Positions 44,683 to 52,460 of a stretch of DNA of 53,339 bases are shown here, one piece after another (the first letter of the stretch is position 1; every line of letters starts with the position of its first letter). A program made the translations under genes and the position numbers. The stretch is from positions 1 through 53,339 of the forward strand of contig JAFXUS010000075.1 of assembly GCA_017535125.1 (NCBI GenBank), in the 5' to 3' direction. The notes under the pieces were generated by a model that made no database searches, had not been told where the DNA came from, and was given only the letters and a program-made list of their open reading frames with translations. This DNA comes from Bacteroidales bacterium (GTDB lineage: Bacteria > Bacteroidota > Bacteroidia > Bacteroidales > UBA932).

Positions 44683-45966
44683 ATGCTGGAAAGCTATATC
44701 AATCCGCCCCGGGAGCAATGGGAGGCGCTCTGCCGCCGCCCCGCCGACAGCAACCCTGTCGTTCGCGAACGCGTAGAAAAGATTCTGCAGCGCGTGCGCG
44801 AGCAGGGCGATGACGCCCTCCGCGCCCTCTCGGAAGAGATCGACGGCCGTCCGCTGGATGCCATTGAAGTGCGCCCCGAAGAGATCCTCGAGGCGGAGGT
44901 GCGCGTCAGCGGTGCAGTCAAACGGGCCATAGCGCAGGCGGAAGCCAACATCCGCGCCTTCCACGAGGCACAGCGCCCGCGCGAAATCAGCGTGGAGACG
45001 GCTCCGGGCGTGCGCTGCGTCCAGCGTCCCGTGCCCATCGGGCGCGTGGGCCTCTATATTCCCGGAGGCACCGCTCCCCTCTTCTCCACCGTGCTGATGC
45101 TGGCCGTTCCGGCGAAGATCGCACAGTGTCCGGAAGTGGTGCTCTGCACCCCCGCCGGCAAGGACGGGAAGGTGAACGCGGAAGTGCTCTATACGGCCGC
45201 CTACTGCGGTGTGAAGCGGATTTTCAAGCTGGGTGGCGCCCAGGCCGTGGCTGCCATGGCCTTCGGCACGCAGAGCGTCCCGAAGGTGGACAAGATCTTC
45301 GGCCCCGGCAACCAATACGTCACCACGGCCAAACAGCTGCTGTCCGCCGGGACGGTGGCCATCGACATGCCGGCCGGCCCGTCCGAGGTCATGGTCGTCA
45401 CCGACGGCTTCTCTCCGGCCGCCTTCGCCGCCGCCGACCTGCTCTCGCAGGCCGAACACGGCGCCGACAGCCAGGTGATGCTGGTCTGCGGCGATGCGCC
45501 GACGGCGGACGCCGTGCGCGCCGAAGTGGAACGGCAGACCCGCGAACTGCCCCGCGAGAACTTCGTGCGGCAGGCGCTCGACAAGAGCCGCTGCGTCGTC
45601 TTCTCCAGCGAGGACGACCGTATAGATTTCGCGAATGCGTACGCCCCGGAACACCTTATCCTCGCCGTGCAGGAACCCTGGCGCTTTGCGGACCGCGTCA
45701 CGGCGGCCGGCAGCGTCTTCGTAGGCGCCTGGACGCCGGAAAGCGCCGGCGACTATGCCTCCGGCACCAACCACACCCTGCCCACCTGCGGCTGGGCCCG
45801 CTCTTTCAGCGGGGTCAACCTGGACAGCTACTACCGCAAGATGACCTTGCAGGAACTCACGCCGGAAGGCCTGCGCGGCCTTGCAGGAACCATCGTCACG
45901 ATGGCCGAAGCGGAGGGTCTCCAGGCCCACGCCAACGCCGTCAAAATCCGACTCGGAGATGAATAA
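44683..45966 (+). CDS. hisD: Histidinol dehydrogenase
   Basis: Oxidises histidinol to histidine in two NAD-dependent steps. The 427-residue zinc enzyme shows [30 protein letters not shown] and [10 protein letters not shown], followed by [10 protein letters not shown] with zinc and catalytic residues. It lies 3 nt after hisG and overlaps hisC by 8 nt. Confidence 0.96.
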   Translation: MLESYINPPREQWEALCRRPADSNPVVRERVEKILQRVREQGDDALRALSEEIDGRPLDAIEVRPEEILEAEVRVSGAVKRAIAQAEANIRAFHEAQRPREISVETAPGVRCVQRPVPIGRVGLYIPGGTAPLFSTVLMLAVPAKIAQCPEVVLCTPAGKDGKVNAEVLYTAAYCGVKRIFKLGGAQAVAAMAFGTQSVPKVDKIFGPGNQYVTTAKQLLSAGTVAIDMPAGPSEVMVVTDGFSPAAFAAADLLSQAEHGADSQVMLVCGDAPTADAVRAEVERQTRELPRENFVRQALDKSRCVVFSSEDDRIDFANAYAPEHLILAVQEPWRFADRVTAAGSVFVGAWTPESAGDYASGTNHTLPTCGWARSFSGVNLDSYYRKMTLQELTPEGLRGLAGTIVTMAEAEGLQAHANAVKIRLGDE

Positions 45967-47005
45967 GATCGAAGCGCTCGTACGTCCGAACATCCGCGCC
46001 CTCTGCCCGTACAGCACGGCGCGCGACGAATACCAGGGAGCCCTCGGCATCTTCCTGGATGCCAACGAGAGTCCCTACCCCACGGGGTGGAACCGCTATC
46101 CGGATCCGCACCAGAAGGCCCTCAAGGCCAAGCTGGCCGCCATCAAGGGCGTCCCGGCGGAGTGCCTCTTCCTCGGCAACGGCAGCGACGAGGCCATCGA
46201 CCTGATGTTCCGCATCTTCTGCACACCGGGCGTGGACAACGCCGTCGCGATCGATCCCAGCTACGGCATGTACAACGTCGCGGCCGACATCAACGATGTC
46301 GAGATGCGGCGCGTGCCGCTCGGGCCGGAGTTCTCCCTTCCCGCGGAAGCCCTGCTCGCCGCGGCGGACGCGCACACCAGGCTGCTCTTCCTCTGCAGCC
46401 CCAACAACCCTTCGGGAAACGCCTTCCCGACCGCGGAGCTGGAGTCGCTGATCCGGAAGTTCCCCGGCATCGTGGTGCTGGACGAGGCCTACGCCGACTT
46501 CAGCGCGAAAGGCAGCCTGCGCGGCCGCCTGGCCGAATTCCCCAACCTCGTCATCTTCCAGACGCTCTCCAAGGCCTACGGGCTCGCGGGGCTGCGCCTG
46601 GGCATGGCCTTCGCCAGCCCCTACATCATCCGGCTGATGTCGATGGTCAAATACCCCTACAACATCAACCAGTCCACCCAGCAGCTCGTGTCCGAGGCAC
46701 TGGACAAGTCCATCGACGGGCAGGTGGCCGAGATCGTGGCCCAGCGCGGGCGCGTCGCGGCGGCGCTCCCCGCCTTCCGCTTCGTGCGCCGCGTCTATCC
46801 CAGCGACGCCAATTTCCTGCTGGTTCAGGTGGACGACGCGGACGCGCTCTACGCGCACCTGATCGCCGACGGCATCATCGTGCGCAACCGCAACCGGGTG
46901 ACCGGCTGCGCGGGCTGCCTGCGCATCACCATCGGACTCACGTCCGAGAACGACAAACTGCTACAATCCCTCCAAGCATATGAAAAAGGCGATATTCATC
47001 GATAG
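45959..47005 (+). CDS. hisC: Histidinol-phosphate aminotransferase
   Basis: Transaminates imidazole-acetol phosphate with glutamate. The 348-residue fold-type I enzyme has NESPYP near residue 29, SPNNPSGN, LDEAYADF, and the PLP lysine in TLSKAYGLAGLRLG near residue 208. I chose the ATG at 45959, overlapping the hisD stop by 8 nt. It overlaps hisB by 26 nt. Confidence 0.96.
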   Translation: MNKIEALVRPNIRALCPYSTARDEYQGALGIFLDANESPYPTGWNRYPDPHQKALKAKLAAIKGVPAECLFLGNGSDEAIDLMFRIFCTPGVDNAVAIDPSYGMYNVAADINDVEMRRVPLGPEFSLPAEALLAAADAHTRLLFLCSPNNPSGNAFPTAELESLIRKFPGIVVLDEAYADFSAKGSLRGRLAEFPNLVIFQTLSKAYGLAGLRLGMAFASPYIIRLMSMVKYPYNINQSTQQLVSEALDKSIDGQVAEIVAQRGRVAAALPAFRFVRRVYPSDANFLLVQVDDADALYAHLIADGIIVRNRNRVTGCAGCLRITIGLTSENDKLLQSLQAYEKGDIHR

Positions 47006-48038
47006 GGACGGCACCCTGCTGTGCGAACCCGCCGACGAGCAGATCGACGCCCTGGACAAGGTCGTCTTCGTGCCCGGCGCCATCTCCGGCCTGAAGGCCC
47101 TCACGGGCCTGGGCTACGAACTCGTCATGGCCTCCAACCAGGACGGACTCGGCACGCCCGCCTTCCCGGAAGAGACCTTCTGGCCCGCCCAGAACCTGCT
47201 TCTGAAGACATTGGAGGGCGAAGGCATCGTCTTCGACGACATCCTCATCGACCCGTCCATGCCGGCCGACAAGTCCCCGAACCGCAAGCCCGGAACGGGC
47301 ATGTTCGGCAAGTACCTAGACGGCTCCTATGACCTCGGTGCCAGCTGGGTCATCGGCGACCGGGAGACGGACCGCCAGCTGGCGGAGAACCTGGGCGCAC
47401 AGGCGCTGCTGGTGGGCGAAAAAAGCTGGGCGGAGATCGCCGAGACCATCCGCAGCAGCGCGCGCAGCGCCACCGTCGCCCGCAAGACCAAGGAAACCGA
47501 CATCTACGTCCGCGTGGACCTGGACGGCAAAGGCCCGTCCGGCGTCGATACCGGCCTGAAGTTCTTCGACCACATGCTCTCGCAGCTCATCACCCACGGC
47601 GGCATCGCCCTGGAAATCCGCTGCAAGGGCGACCTGGAGGTGGACGAGCACCACACCATCGAGGACGTGGGAATCGCCCTCGGGGACGCCCTGCGGCAAG
47701 CCCTGGGCGACAAGCGCGGCATCGACCGCTACGGTTTCGCCCTGCCCATGGATGAGAGCCGCGCCATCGCGCTGCTCGACTTCGGCGGCCGGAGCGAACT
47801 CGTCTGGGACGTGACTTTCACCCGCGAATACGTGGGCGACGTGCCCACGGAGATGTTCAAGCATTTCTTCAAGTCGCTTTCCGACGCCATGCGCGCCAAC
47901 CTGTACGTGCAGGCACGCGGCGAGAACAACCACCACCTGGCCGAGGCCGTCTTCAAGGCCTTCGCCCGCTCGCTCAAGCAGGCGGTGCGGCGCGACGTGT
48001 TCAGCTACGATTTACCTTCAAGCAAAGGGTTGCTATGA
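46980..48038 (+). CDS. hisB: Histidinol-phosphatase / imidazoleglycerol-phosphate dehydratase
   Basis: Bifunctional, catalysing two steps of histidine synthesis. The 352-residue protein has an N-terminal HAD-type phosphatase (FIDRDGTLL at residues 6-14; SNQDGLGT; GDRETD) and a C-terminal dehydratase from about residue 170 with FFDHMLSQLITHG and DEHHTIEDVGIALG, which hold the metal histidines. The E. coli zinc-binding Cys/His loop is absent: the matching stretch reads IDPSMPADKSPNRKPGTG without cysteines. It overlaps hisH by 4 nt. Confidence 0.95.
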   Translation: MKKAIFIDRDGTLLCEPADEQIDALDKVVFVPGAISGLKALTGLGYELVMASNQDGLGTPAFPEETFWPAQNLLLKTLEGEGIVFDDILIDPSMPADKSPNRKPGTGMFGKYLDGSYDLGASWVIGDRETDRQLAENLGAQALLVGEKSWAEIAETIRSSARSATVARKTKETDIYVRVDLDGKGPSGVDTGLKFFDHMLSQLITHGGIALEIRCKGDLEVDEHHTIEDVGIALGDALRQALGDKRGIDRYGFALPMDESRAIALLDFGGRSELVWDVTFTREYVGDVPTEMFKHFFKSLSDAMRANLYVQARGENNHHLAEAVFKAFARSLKQAVRRDVFSYDLPSSKGLL

Positions 48039-48622
48039 TCGCCATCATCGACTACGACGCCGGCAACATCCGCTCGGTCGGCAACGCCCTGCAGCGCCTG
48101 GGCGCGGAATATGAACTCACGGCGGATCCCGCACGGATCCTCGCCGCCGACAAGGTCATCCTGCCCGGCGTGGGCAACGCCGCCGAAGCCATGGCCAGCC
48201 TGCAGGCGCGCGGCCTGTGCGAGCTCGTGAAGAGCCTGCGCCGGCCGGTGCTGGGCATCTGCGTGGGCATGCAGCTGATGTGCCGCGACTCCGAGGAAGG
48301 GCCGACGCAGTGCCTGGGCCTCTTCGACGCGCACGTGCGCCGTTTTCAGGAGGCGCCGGACGCCAAGGTGCCGCACATGGGCTGGAACGCCATCGGCAAC
48401 CTGGACAGCAAGCTGTTCAAGGGCATGGAGGGCGGCAGCTTCGTCTATTTCGTCCACTCCTACTACCCGGGGCTGTGTCCCGACACCATCGCGACCTGCC
48501 GCCACGGTGAACAGCTGTTCAGCGCGGCGCTCAAATATGAAAACTTCTACGGTACGCAGTTTCATCCGGAGAAGAGCGGCTCCGTCGGAGCGGCCATTCT
48601 CCAGAATTTCCTTGCCCTATGA
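48035..48622 (+). CDS. hisH: Imidazole glycerol phosphate synthase, glutaminase subunit
   Basis: A class I glutamine amidotransferase that supplies ammonia to HisF. The 195-residue protein has the nucleophile C76 in LGICVGMQLM and the H177/E179 pair in TQFHPEKSG, plus the N-terminal DYDAGNIRSV. It overlaps hisB and hisA by 4 nt each (ATGA). Confidence 0.96.
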   Translation: MIAIIDYDAGNIRSVGNALQRLGAEYELTADPARILAADKVILPGVGNAAEAMASLQARGLCELVKSLRRPVLGICVGMQLMCRDSEEGPTQCLGLFDAHVRRFQEAPDAKVPHMGWNAIGNLDSKLFKGMEGGSFVYFVHSYYPGLCPDTIATCRHGEQLFSAALKYENFYGTQFHPEKSGSVGAAILQNFLAL

Positions 48623-49362
48623 TCCAGATCATTCCTGCCATCGACCTCATCGACGGCCGCTGCGTGCGCCTGACGCGCGGCGACTACCTGCAGAAGAAAG
48701 TATATGACGGCTCCCCCGTCGATATCGCGCGCAGCTACGCCGACGCCGGCGTGCAGCGCATCCACGTCGTGGACCTGGATGGCGCCAAGGCCGGTGAGCC
48801 GCGCAACCTGAACACCCTCGAGGCCATCGCCAAGGCGGTGTCCTGCGAGATAGAATGGGGCGGCGGCCTCGGCAGCGACGACGCCCTGCGGGGCGCATTC
48901 AGCGCCGGCGCCACGCACACCATCATCGGCAGCGTCGCCGCCGGAAAGCCGGAGCTGTTCGAGTCCTGGCTCAAGCAATACGGAGCCAGGGTCATCCTCG
49001 GCGCCGACGTGCGCAACGAACGCATCGCCATCGCCGGCTGGCAAGATTCGCTGGCGCTGGGCATCGAAGACCTCGTGTCGCGATTCCAACCCCTGGGCCT
49101 GCAGGAGTGCATCGTCACGGAGATCTCCCGCGACGGCATGCTGCAGGGTCCCGCCACCGCCCTTTATGTGCGCCTGCAGCGCCAGTTCCCGGCGCTGAGC
49201 TTCACCGTGAGCGGCGGTATTTCCAGCATGACGGACATCCGCATGCTGGACGCGCTGCACCTGCACAAGGTCATCGTGGGCAAGGCCATTTATGAGAACC
49301 GTATCAGTCTGGAAGATATCAAGTCATGGTCGCAAAGCGCATCATCCCCTGCCTCGATGTAA
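48619..49362 (+). CDS. hisA: ProFAR isomerase
   Basis: Isomerises the phosphoribosylformimino intermediate ahead of HisF. The 247-residue beta/alpha barrel has the catalytic D8 in IPAIDLIDG, the half-barrel phosphate motif GGGLGS, and SGGIS near the end. Its 3' end overlaps the hisF start by 37 nt, so the last residues (SQSASSPASM) are shared with hisF in another frame. Confidence 0.95.
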   Translation: MIQIIPAIDLIDGRCVRLTRGDYLQKKVYDGSPVDIARSYADAGVQRIHVVDLDGAKAGEPRNLNTLEAIAKAVSCEIEWGGGLGSDDALRGAFSAGATHTIIGSVAAGKPELFESWLKQYGARVILGADVRNERIAIAGWQDSLALGIEDLVSRFQPLGLQECIVTEISRDGMLQGPATALYVRLQRQFPALSFTVSGGISSMTDIRMLDALHLHKVIVGKAIYENRISLEDIKSWSQSASSPASM

Positions 49363-50081
49363 AGGACGGGCAGGTCGTCAAGGGCATCAACTTCGAGGGG
49401 CTCCGCGAGGTCGGGGACGCCGTCGAGATGGGCGTGAAATACTCCCGGGACGGCGCCGACGAGCTGGTTTACCTCGACATCAGCGCCACCCAAGAGGGGC
49501 GGCGCACCTTCGCTGCGCTCGTGGAGCGCATCGCCCTGGGCATCGACATTCCTTTCACCGTCGGCGGCGGCATCGGCAGCATCGAGGATGCGGCCCGCCT
49601 GCTGGACGCCGGTGCGGATAAGATTTCCATCAACAGCGCCGCCATCGCGGATCCTTCGCTGATCGGGCGCATCGCCGGGAAATACGGCAGCCAGTTCGTC
49701 GTGGTGGCGATCGACGCCAAGTGCATCGACGGGCGCTGGACCTGCACGACCCACGGCGGCAAGCGCCTGACGGACGTGGAACTCTTTTCCTGGGCCCGGG
49801 AGGCGCAGGAGCGCGGTGCGGGCGAGATCCTCTTCACCTCGATGGACCATGACGGCACCTGCAGCGGCTACGCCGACGCGGTCTACGCGCGCCTCGCGGA
49901 CGAACTCACCATCCCGGTGATCGCCTCGGGCGGCGCCGGCTCCGTGGAGGACATCCGCCGCGTGCTGACCGAAGGCCGCGCCGACGCCGCCCTCGCCGCC
50001 AGCATCTTCCACTACGGACAGATTCCCATCCCCACCCTCAAACAGGCGCTCCGCGCCGCAAACGTCAATGTCAGAATGTAG
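49326..50081 (+). CDS. hisF: Imidazole glycerol phosphate synthase, cyclase subunit
   Basis: Cyclises PRFAR with ammonia from HisH, giving imidazole glycerol phosphate and AICAR. The 251-residue barrel has the catalytic aspartates in CLDVKDG (residue 11) and AIDAK (near 130), the phosphate motifs GGGIGS and SGGAGS, and DGTCSGY. The ATG at 49326 (MVAKRIIPCL) is required by family N-termini despite the overlap with hisA. Confidence 0.96.
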   Translation: MVAKRIIPCLDVKDGQVVKGINFEGLREVGDAVEMGVKYSRDGADELVYLDISATQEGRRTFAALVERIALGIDIPFTVGGGIGSIEDAARLLDAGADKISINSAAIADPSLIGRIAGKYGSQFVVVAIDAKCIDGRWTCTTHGGKRLTDVELFSWAREAQERGAGEILFTSMDHDGTCSGYADAVYARLADELTIPVIASGGAGSVEDIRRVLTEGRADAALAASIFHYGQIPIPTLKQALRAANVNVRM

Positions 50082-50083
50082 TA

Positions 50084-50246
50084 TTCGTCAGGTCCTTCCT
50101 GCCTCCGGTTGCCGTCGCTTCGCGACCCCTCCCACTTCGTGGGCCCCTCGAAGGGTTGGCTATCGGGGTCCCCGAAAATCTGTCGATTTTTGGGGTGATT
50201 CAGCCGAGGGTGGCTACGGGCCCCGGAGGCAGAAGGACCTGACGAA
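50084..50246. repeat. 163-bp multi-hairpin element between hisF and hisIE
   Basis: The ends are long inverted repeats: 25 nt at 50084-50108 and 24 nt at 50223-50246, complementary except for one extra base. Inside are GTCGC-TTC-GCGAC, CCCAC-TTC-GTGGG, and a CCCCGAAAATC/GATTTTTGGGG stem. A 61-codon frame crosses it but looks like no protein. It starts 3 nt after hisF and ends 18 nt before hisIE. It may be an interspersed structured repeat or a MITE-like relic, and it may reduce or process the his transcript. Confidence 0.65.
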
Positions 50247-50263
50247 CAATTAATTATTGAATT

Positions 50264-50863
50264 ATGAAATTTACTGATTTTAAGTTAGATAAGACCGGTG
50301 ATGGTTTATTACCGGTTATCGTGCAGGATGCGTGTACCCTGAAGGTGCTGATGCTGGGATATATGAACGAAGAGGCGTTCAATAAGACAGTGGAGACCGG
50401 GCTGGTGACCTTCTGGTCCCGCAGCCGGCAGACGCTCTGGACCAAGGGCGAGACCAGCAACAATTTCCTCCACGTGGTCGAGATGTTCGGGGACTGCGAC
50501 GCCGACACGCTGCTGATCAAGGCGCGCCCGGACGGCCCCACCTGCCACCGCGGCACCACGGCCTGCTTCGACACGCCGGAGGACGAGGGATTCATCCGCA
50601 CTCTGGCCGGGGTCGTGGCCGACCGCCACGCCAAGATGCCCGAGGGCTCCTATACCACCAAGCTCTTCATCAAGGGTCCCAAGGCCATCGGCAAGAAGGT
50701 GGTCGAAGAAGCCGGCGAAGCGGTCATCGAGGCCGTTGACGGCAATCGTGACCGCTTCGTCTACGAGGCTTCCGACCTCATCTATCACCTGCTGGTCCTG
50801 CTCGAGCAGCAGGGCGTCAGCCTCTCCGACCTCGAGCGCGAACTCGCCTTCCGGCACCGCTAG
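50264..50863 (+). CDS. hisI: Phosphoribosyl-AMP cyclohydrolase / phosphoribosyl-ATP pyrophosphatase
   Basis: A HisIE fusion that does the second and third steps of histidine synthesis. The 199-residue protein has the HisI zinc/catalytic part (VLMLGYMNEEAF; DCDADTLLIK; GPTCHRGTTACF) at residues 1-105 and the HisE all-alpha part (KKVVEEAGEAVIEA) at about 110-199. It is separated from hisF by the 163-bp element and may be co-transcribed through it. Its stop overlaps the stop of the convergent acyltransferase gene. Confidence 0.96.
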   Translation: MKFTDFKLDKTGDGLLPVIVQDACTLKVLMLGYMNEEAFNKTVETGLVTFWSRSRQTLWTKGETSNNFLHVVEMFGDCDADTLLIKARPDGPTCHRGTTACFDTPEDEGFIRTLAGVVADRHAKMPEGSYTTKLFIKGPKAIGKKVVEEAGEAVIEAVDGNRDRFVYEASDLIYHLLVLLEQQGVSLSDLERELAFRHR

Positions 50864-51969
50864 GCCCTGGTCTTCTTTTCTCCGAAGACGCACCAGCGGA
50901 CGAAGGGGATCCGGTGCAGGATCCCGTACAGGAGCGGGGAAAGCGTAAAGACGGCGACCGTCAGAATCAGATACATCGCCACCGGCGGCAGCTGGGTATA
51001 CATCTTCATCATATAGCCCAGGCTGGCGATCACCAGGTAGTGGACGATATAGAGTCCGAAACTGCTGCGCGTCATGTAGCCGGCGAACTTGCCCGTGCGG
51101 TCGAATTTGGCGTTGAACCATCCCATCAGGGCCAGGCAGGCCAGCCAGCCGTAGAGGCAGTTCAGCGGACTTCCCAGATATTGCGGAGAGGTGTTGTCCT
51201 GCCCGAAGGTCGTGATGATCAAGGCAAGCCCCGCGACCACGGCGCAGCCCGTCAGCGGAATCCAGGCGTTCTTCACTTTCTCCTGTACCGCATCGTGCGA
51301 AAACACGAAATAGCCCATGAGGAACGGAATCAGGTAGAAGAGCGGTTTGTAGAGATTATACAAACCGTCCAGCGACTCCGGACGCGGCTGCTTGACGAGG
51401 GTCTGCTCCCCCAGCCAGAAGAGCACGCCCAGCATGATGATCCAGACGATGTTCGCCTGGCCGCACCAGGTCCGGAACCTGTCCTTCTTGTCCAGCGCGC
51501 GGACGAGCAGCAGGACCAGCGAGAGCAGCCACAGCAGCTGGATGAACCAGAGCGGGCCAATGCCGCTAATCGCCATGATGCCGTATTTCACGAAGCCGGG
51601 AATTCCTTCGAACACGCCTGCCCGATCGGCCACGACCGTATTGAAGTAGCCCACCATCCAGTGGAAGACGAAGAGGCCGATGGTGCCCGGAACCAGCAGC
51701 TTGCGCGTGCGGGCCTTGAACCATTCGCCGGCGCTCCTACGCTGCAGCGCGTAGCGGGCGCTGATGCCCGCCAGCAGGAACAGTAGCGGCATAAAGAACG
51801 GATAGAGGATGTACATCACCACATCTTGATACTGCGGCGTATCGGGATACGGGCCGAAGCCGCCGATGCCGCCGAAGACGCCCTTGTTGTTATAGAAGTA
51901 GATGACGTGGTAGAACAGCACCAGGAGCACCGTCACCCAGCGCAGGTTGTCAATCCAGTGCTTTCTCAT
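50860..51969 (-). CDS. Acyltransferase family 3 membrane protein
   Basis: A 369-residue integral membrane protein with about ten hydrophobic segments. It starts RKHWIDNLRWVTVLLVLFYH, which contains the family arginine and the HxxR-like histidine of acyltransferase-3 (OatA/NolL/YiaH) proteins. Such proteins O-acylate sugars or lipids at the cytoplasmic membrane; the acceptor is unknown. The start overlaps the abrB-like gene by 4 nt, and the two probably form an operon. Confidence 0.88.
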   Translation of the reverse strand: MRKHWIDNLRWVTVLLVLFYHVIYFYNNKGVFGGIGGFGPYPDTPQYQDVVMYILYPFFMPLLFLLAGISARYALQRRSAGEWFKARTRKLLVPGTIGLFVFHWMVGYFNTVVADRAGVFEGIPGFVKYGIMAISGIGPLWFIQLLWLLSLVLLLVRALDKKDRFRTWCGQANIVWIIMLGVLFWLGEQTLVKQPRPESLDGLYNLYKPLFYLIPFLMGYFVFSHDAVQEKVKNAWIPLTGCAVVAGLALIITTFGQDNTSPQYLGSPLNCLYGWLACLALMGWFNAKFDRTGKFAGYMTRSSFGLYIVHYLVIASLGYMMKMYTQLPPVAMYLILTVAVFTLSPLLYGILHRIPFVRWCVFGEKKTRA

Positions 51970-52175
51970 TTCGTAAGGCCCTCCATGGCCTGGTCTATGA
52001 CTGCCTGAAAGATTTCCGTTTTCAGCAGGGCCATGCCCTTCTGGTCTCCCAGCAGCATCAGGGCGTCGCCCGGTTCAATCCCATAAACGTTGCGCGCGTC
52101 CTTGGGGATGACGATCTGCCCCTTGTCCCCCACCTTCACCACGCCGAAGATGTATCTACCGTCTTTCTCTTGCAT
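51966..52175 (-). CDS. AbrB/MazE/SpoVT-family DNA-binding protein
   Basis: A 69-residue protein with a swapped-hairpin AbrB domain at about residues 9-52 (VKVGDKGQIVIPKDARNVYGI, then PGDALMLLG). It has no toxin-like partner, so it is more likely a transcription regulator than an antitoxin. It overlaps the acyltransferase start by 4 nt and probably controls its own promoter and that gene (inference). Confidence 0.87.
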   Translation of the reverse strand: MQEKDGRYIFGVVKVGDKGQIVIPKDARNVYGIEPGDALMLLGDQKGMALLKTEIFQAVIDQAMEGLTK

Positions 52176-52201
52176 TTGTAGGAATAGTTAGAAATTTCCC
52201 A

Positions 52202-52209
52202 CAAATATA
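52202..52209 (-). promoter_or_regulatory. -7 box for the abrB-like gene
   Basis: An exact TATATTTG on the minus strand, about 27 nt before the start codon. A correctly spaced -33 box is not evident. Confidence 0.4.
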
Positions 52210-52236
52210 ACAATTCTTTTCAAAAAAGTGTACTGC

Positions 52237-52359
52237 TTATTCTTTCTTCAGTTCTGTCGCCGGGTTGGTCCGGGCAGCCTTGATGGTCTGCCAAAGCACG
52301 GCCAGGAAGGAGATCAGCAGGGCCAGGAGGCCATCGTCGACCGTCATGTCGATGGAATA
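52237..52359 (-). pseudogene. C-terminal remnant of an ABC transporter permease
   Basis: A 40-codon open stretch that ends SFLAVLWQTIKAARTNPA followed by TELKKE and TAA. It is clearly similar to the end of the permease gene at 52461 (WQVLKAAKTNPAVELKKE). An in-frame TAG at 52360-52362 stops it upstream, and the rest of the gene is missing. It is probably the remains of a tandem permease copy after deletion. Confidence 0.7.
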
Positions 52360-52387
52360 CTAAAAAACCTTCAGATCTGAACAAATC

Positions 52388-52418
52388 ACTGCCGCCACCC
52401 CAACAGGATGACGGCAGT
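52388..52418 (-). terminator. Possible terminator after the ABC permease gene
   Basis: ACTGCCG and CGGCAGT, extended by two more pairs after one mismatch, form a hairpin with a loop of about 13 nt, 42 nt past the permease stop. The T content on the minus strand after it is low (GATTTG), so its activity is uncertain. Confidence 0.35.
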
Positions 52419-52460
52419 TTTCATGAAGTAGTGTTTATGTTTAACTGTGCTTATGAAAGC

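Noticed and set aside
43837..46065. A 742-codon minus-strand frame opposite hisG and hisD.
   Set aside because: Antisense of two conserved his genes; no promoter and no recognisable motif.
50068..50253. A 61-codon plus-strand frame between hisF and hisIE.
   Set aside because: It lies almost wholly within the inverted-repeat element and its sequence follows the hairpin arms, so coding is unlikely.
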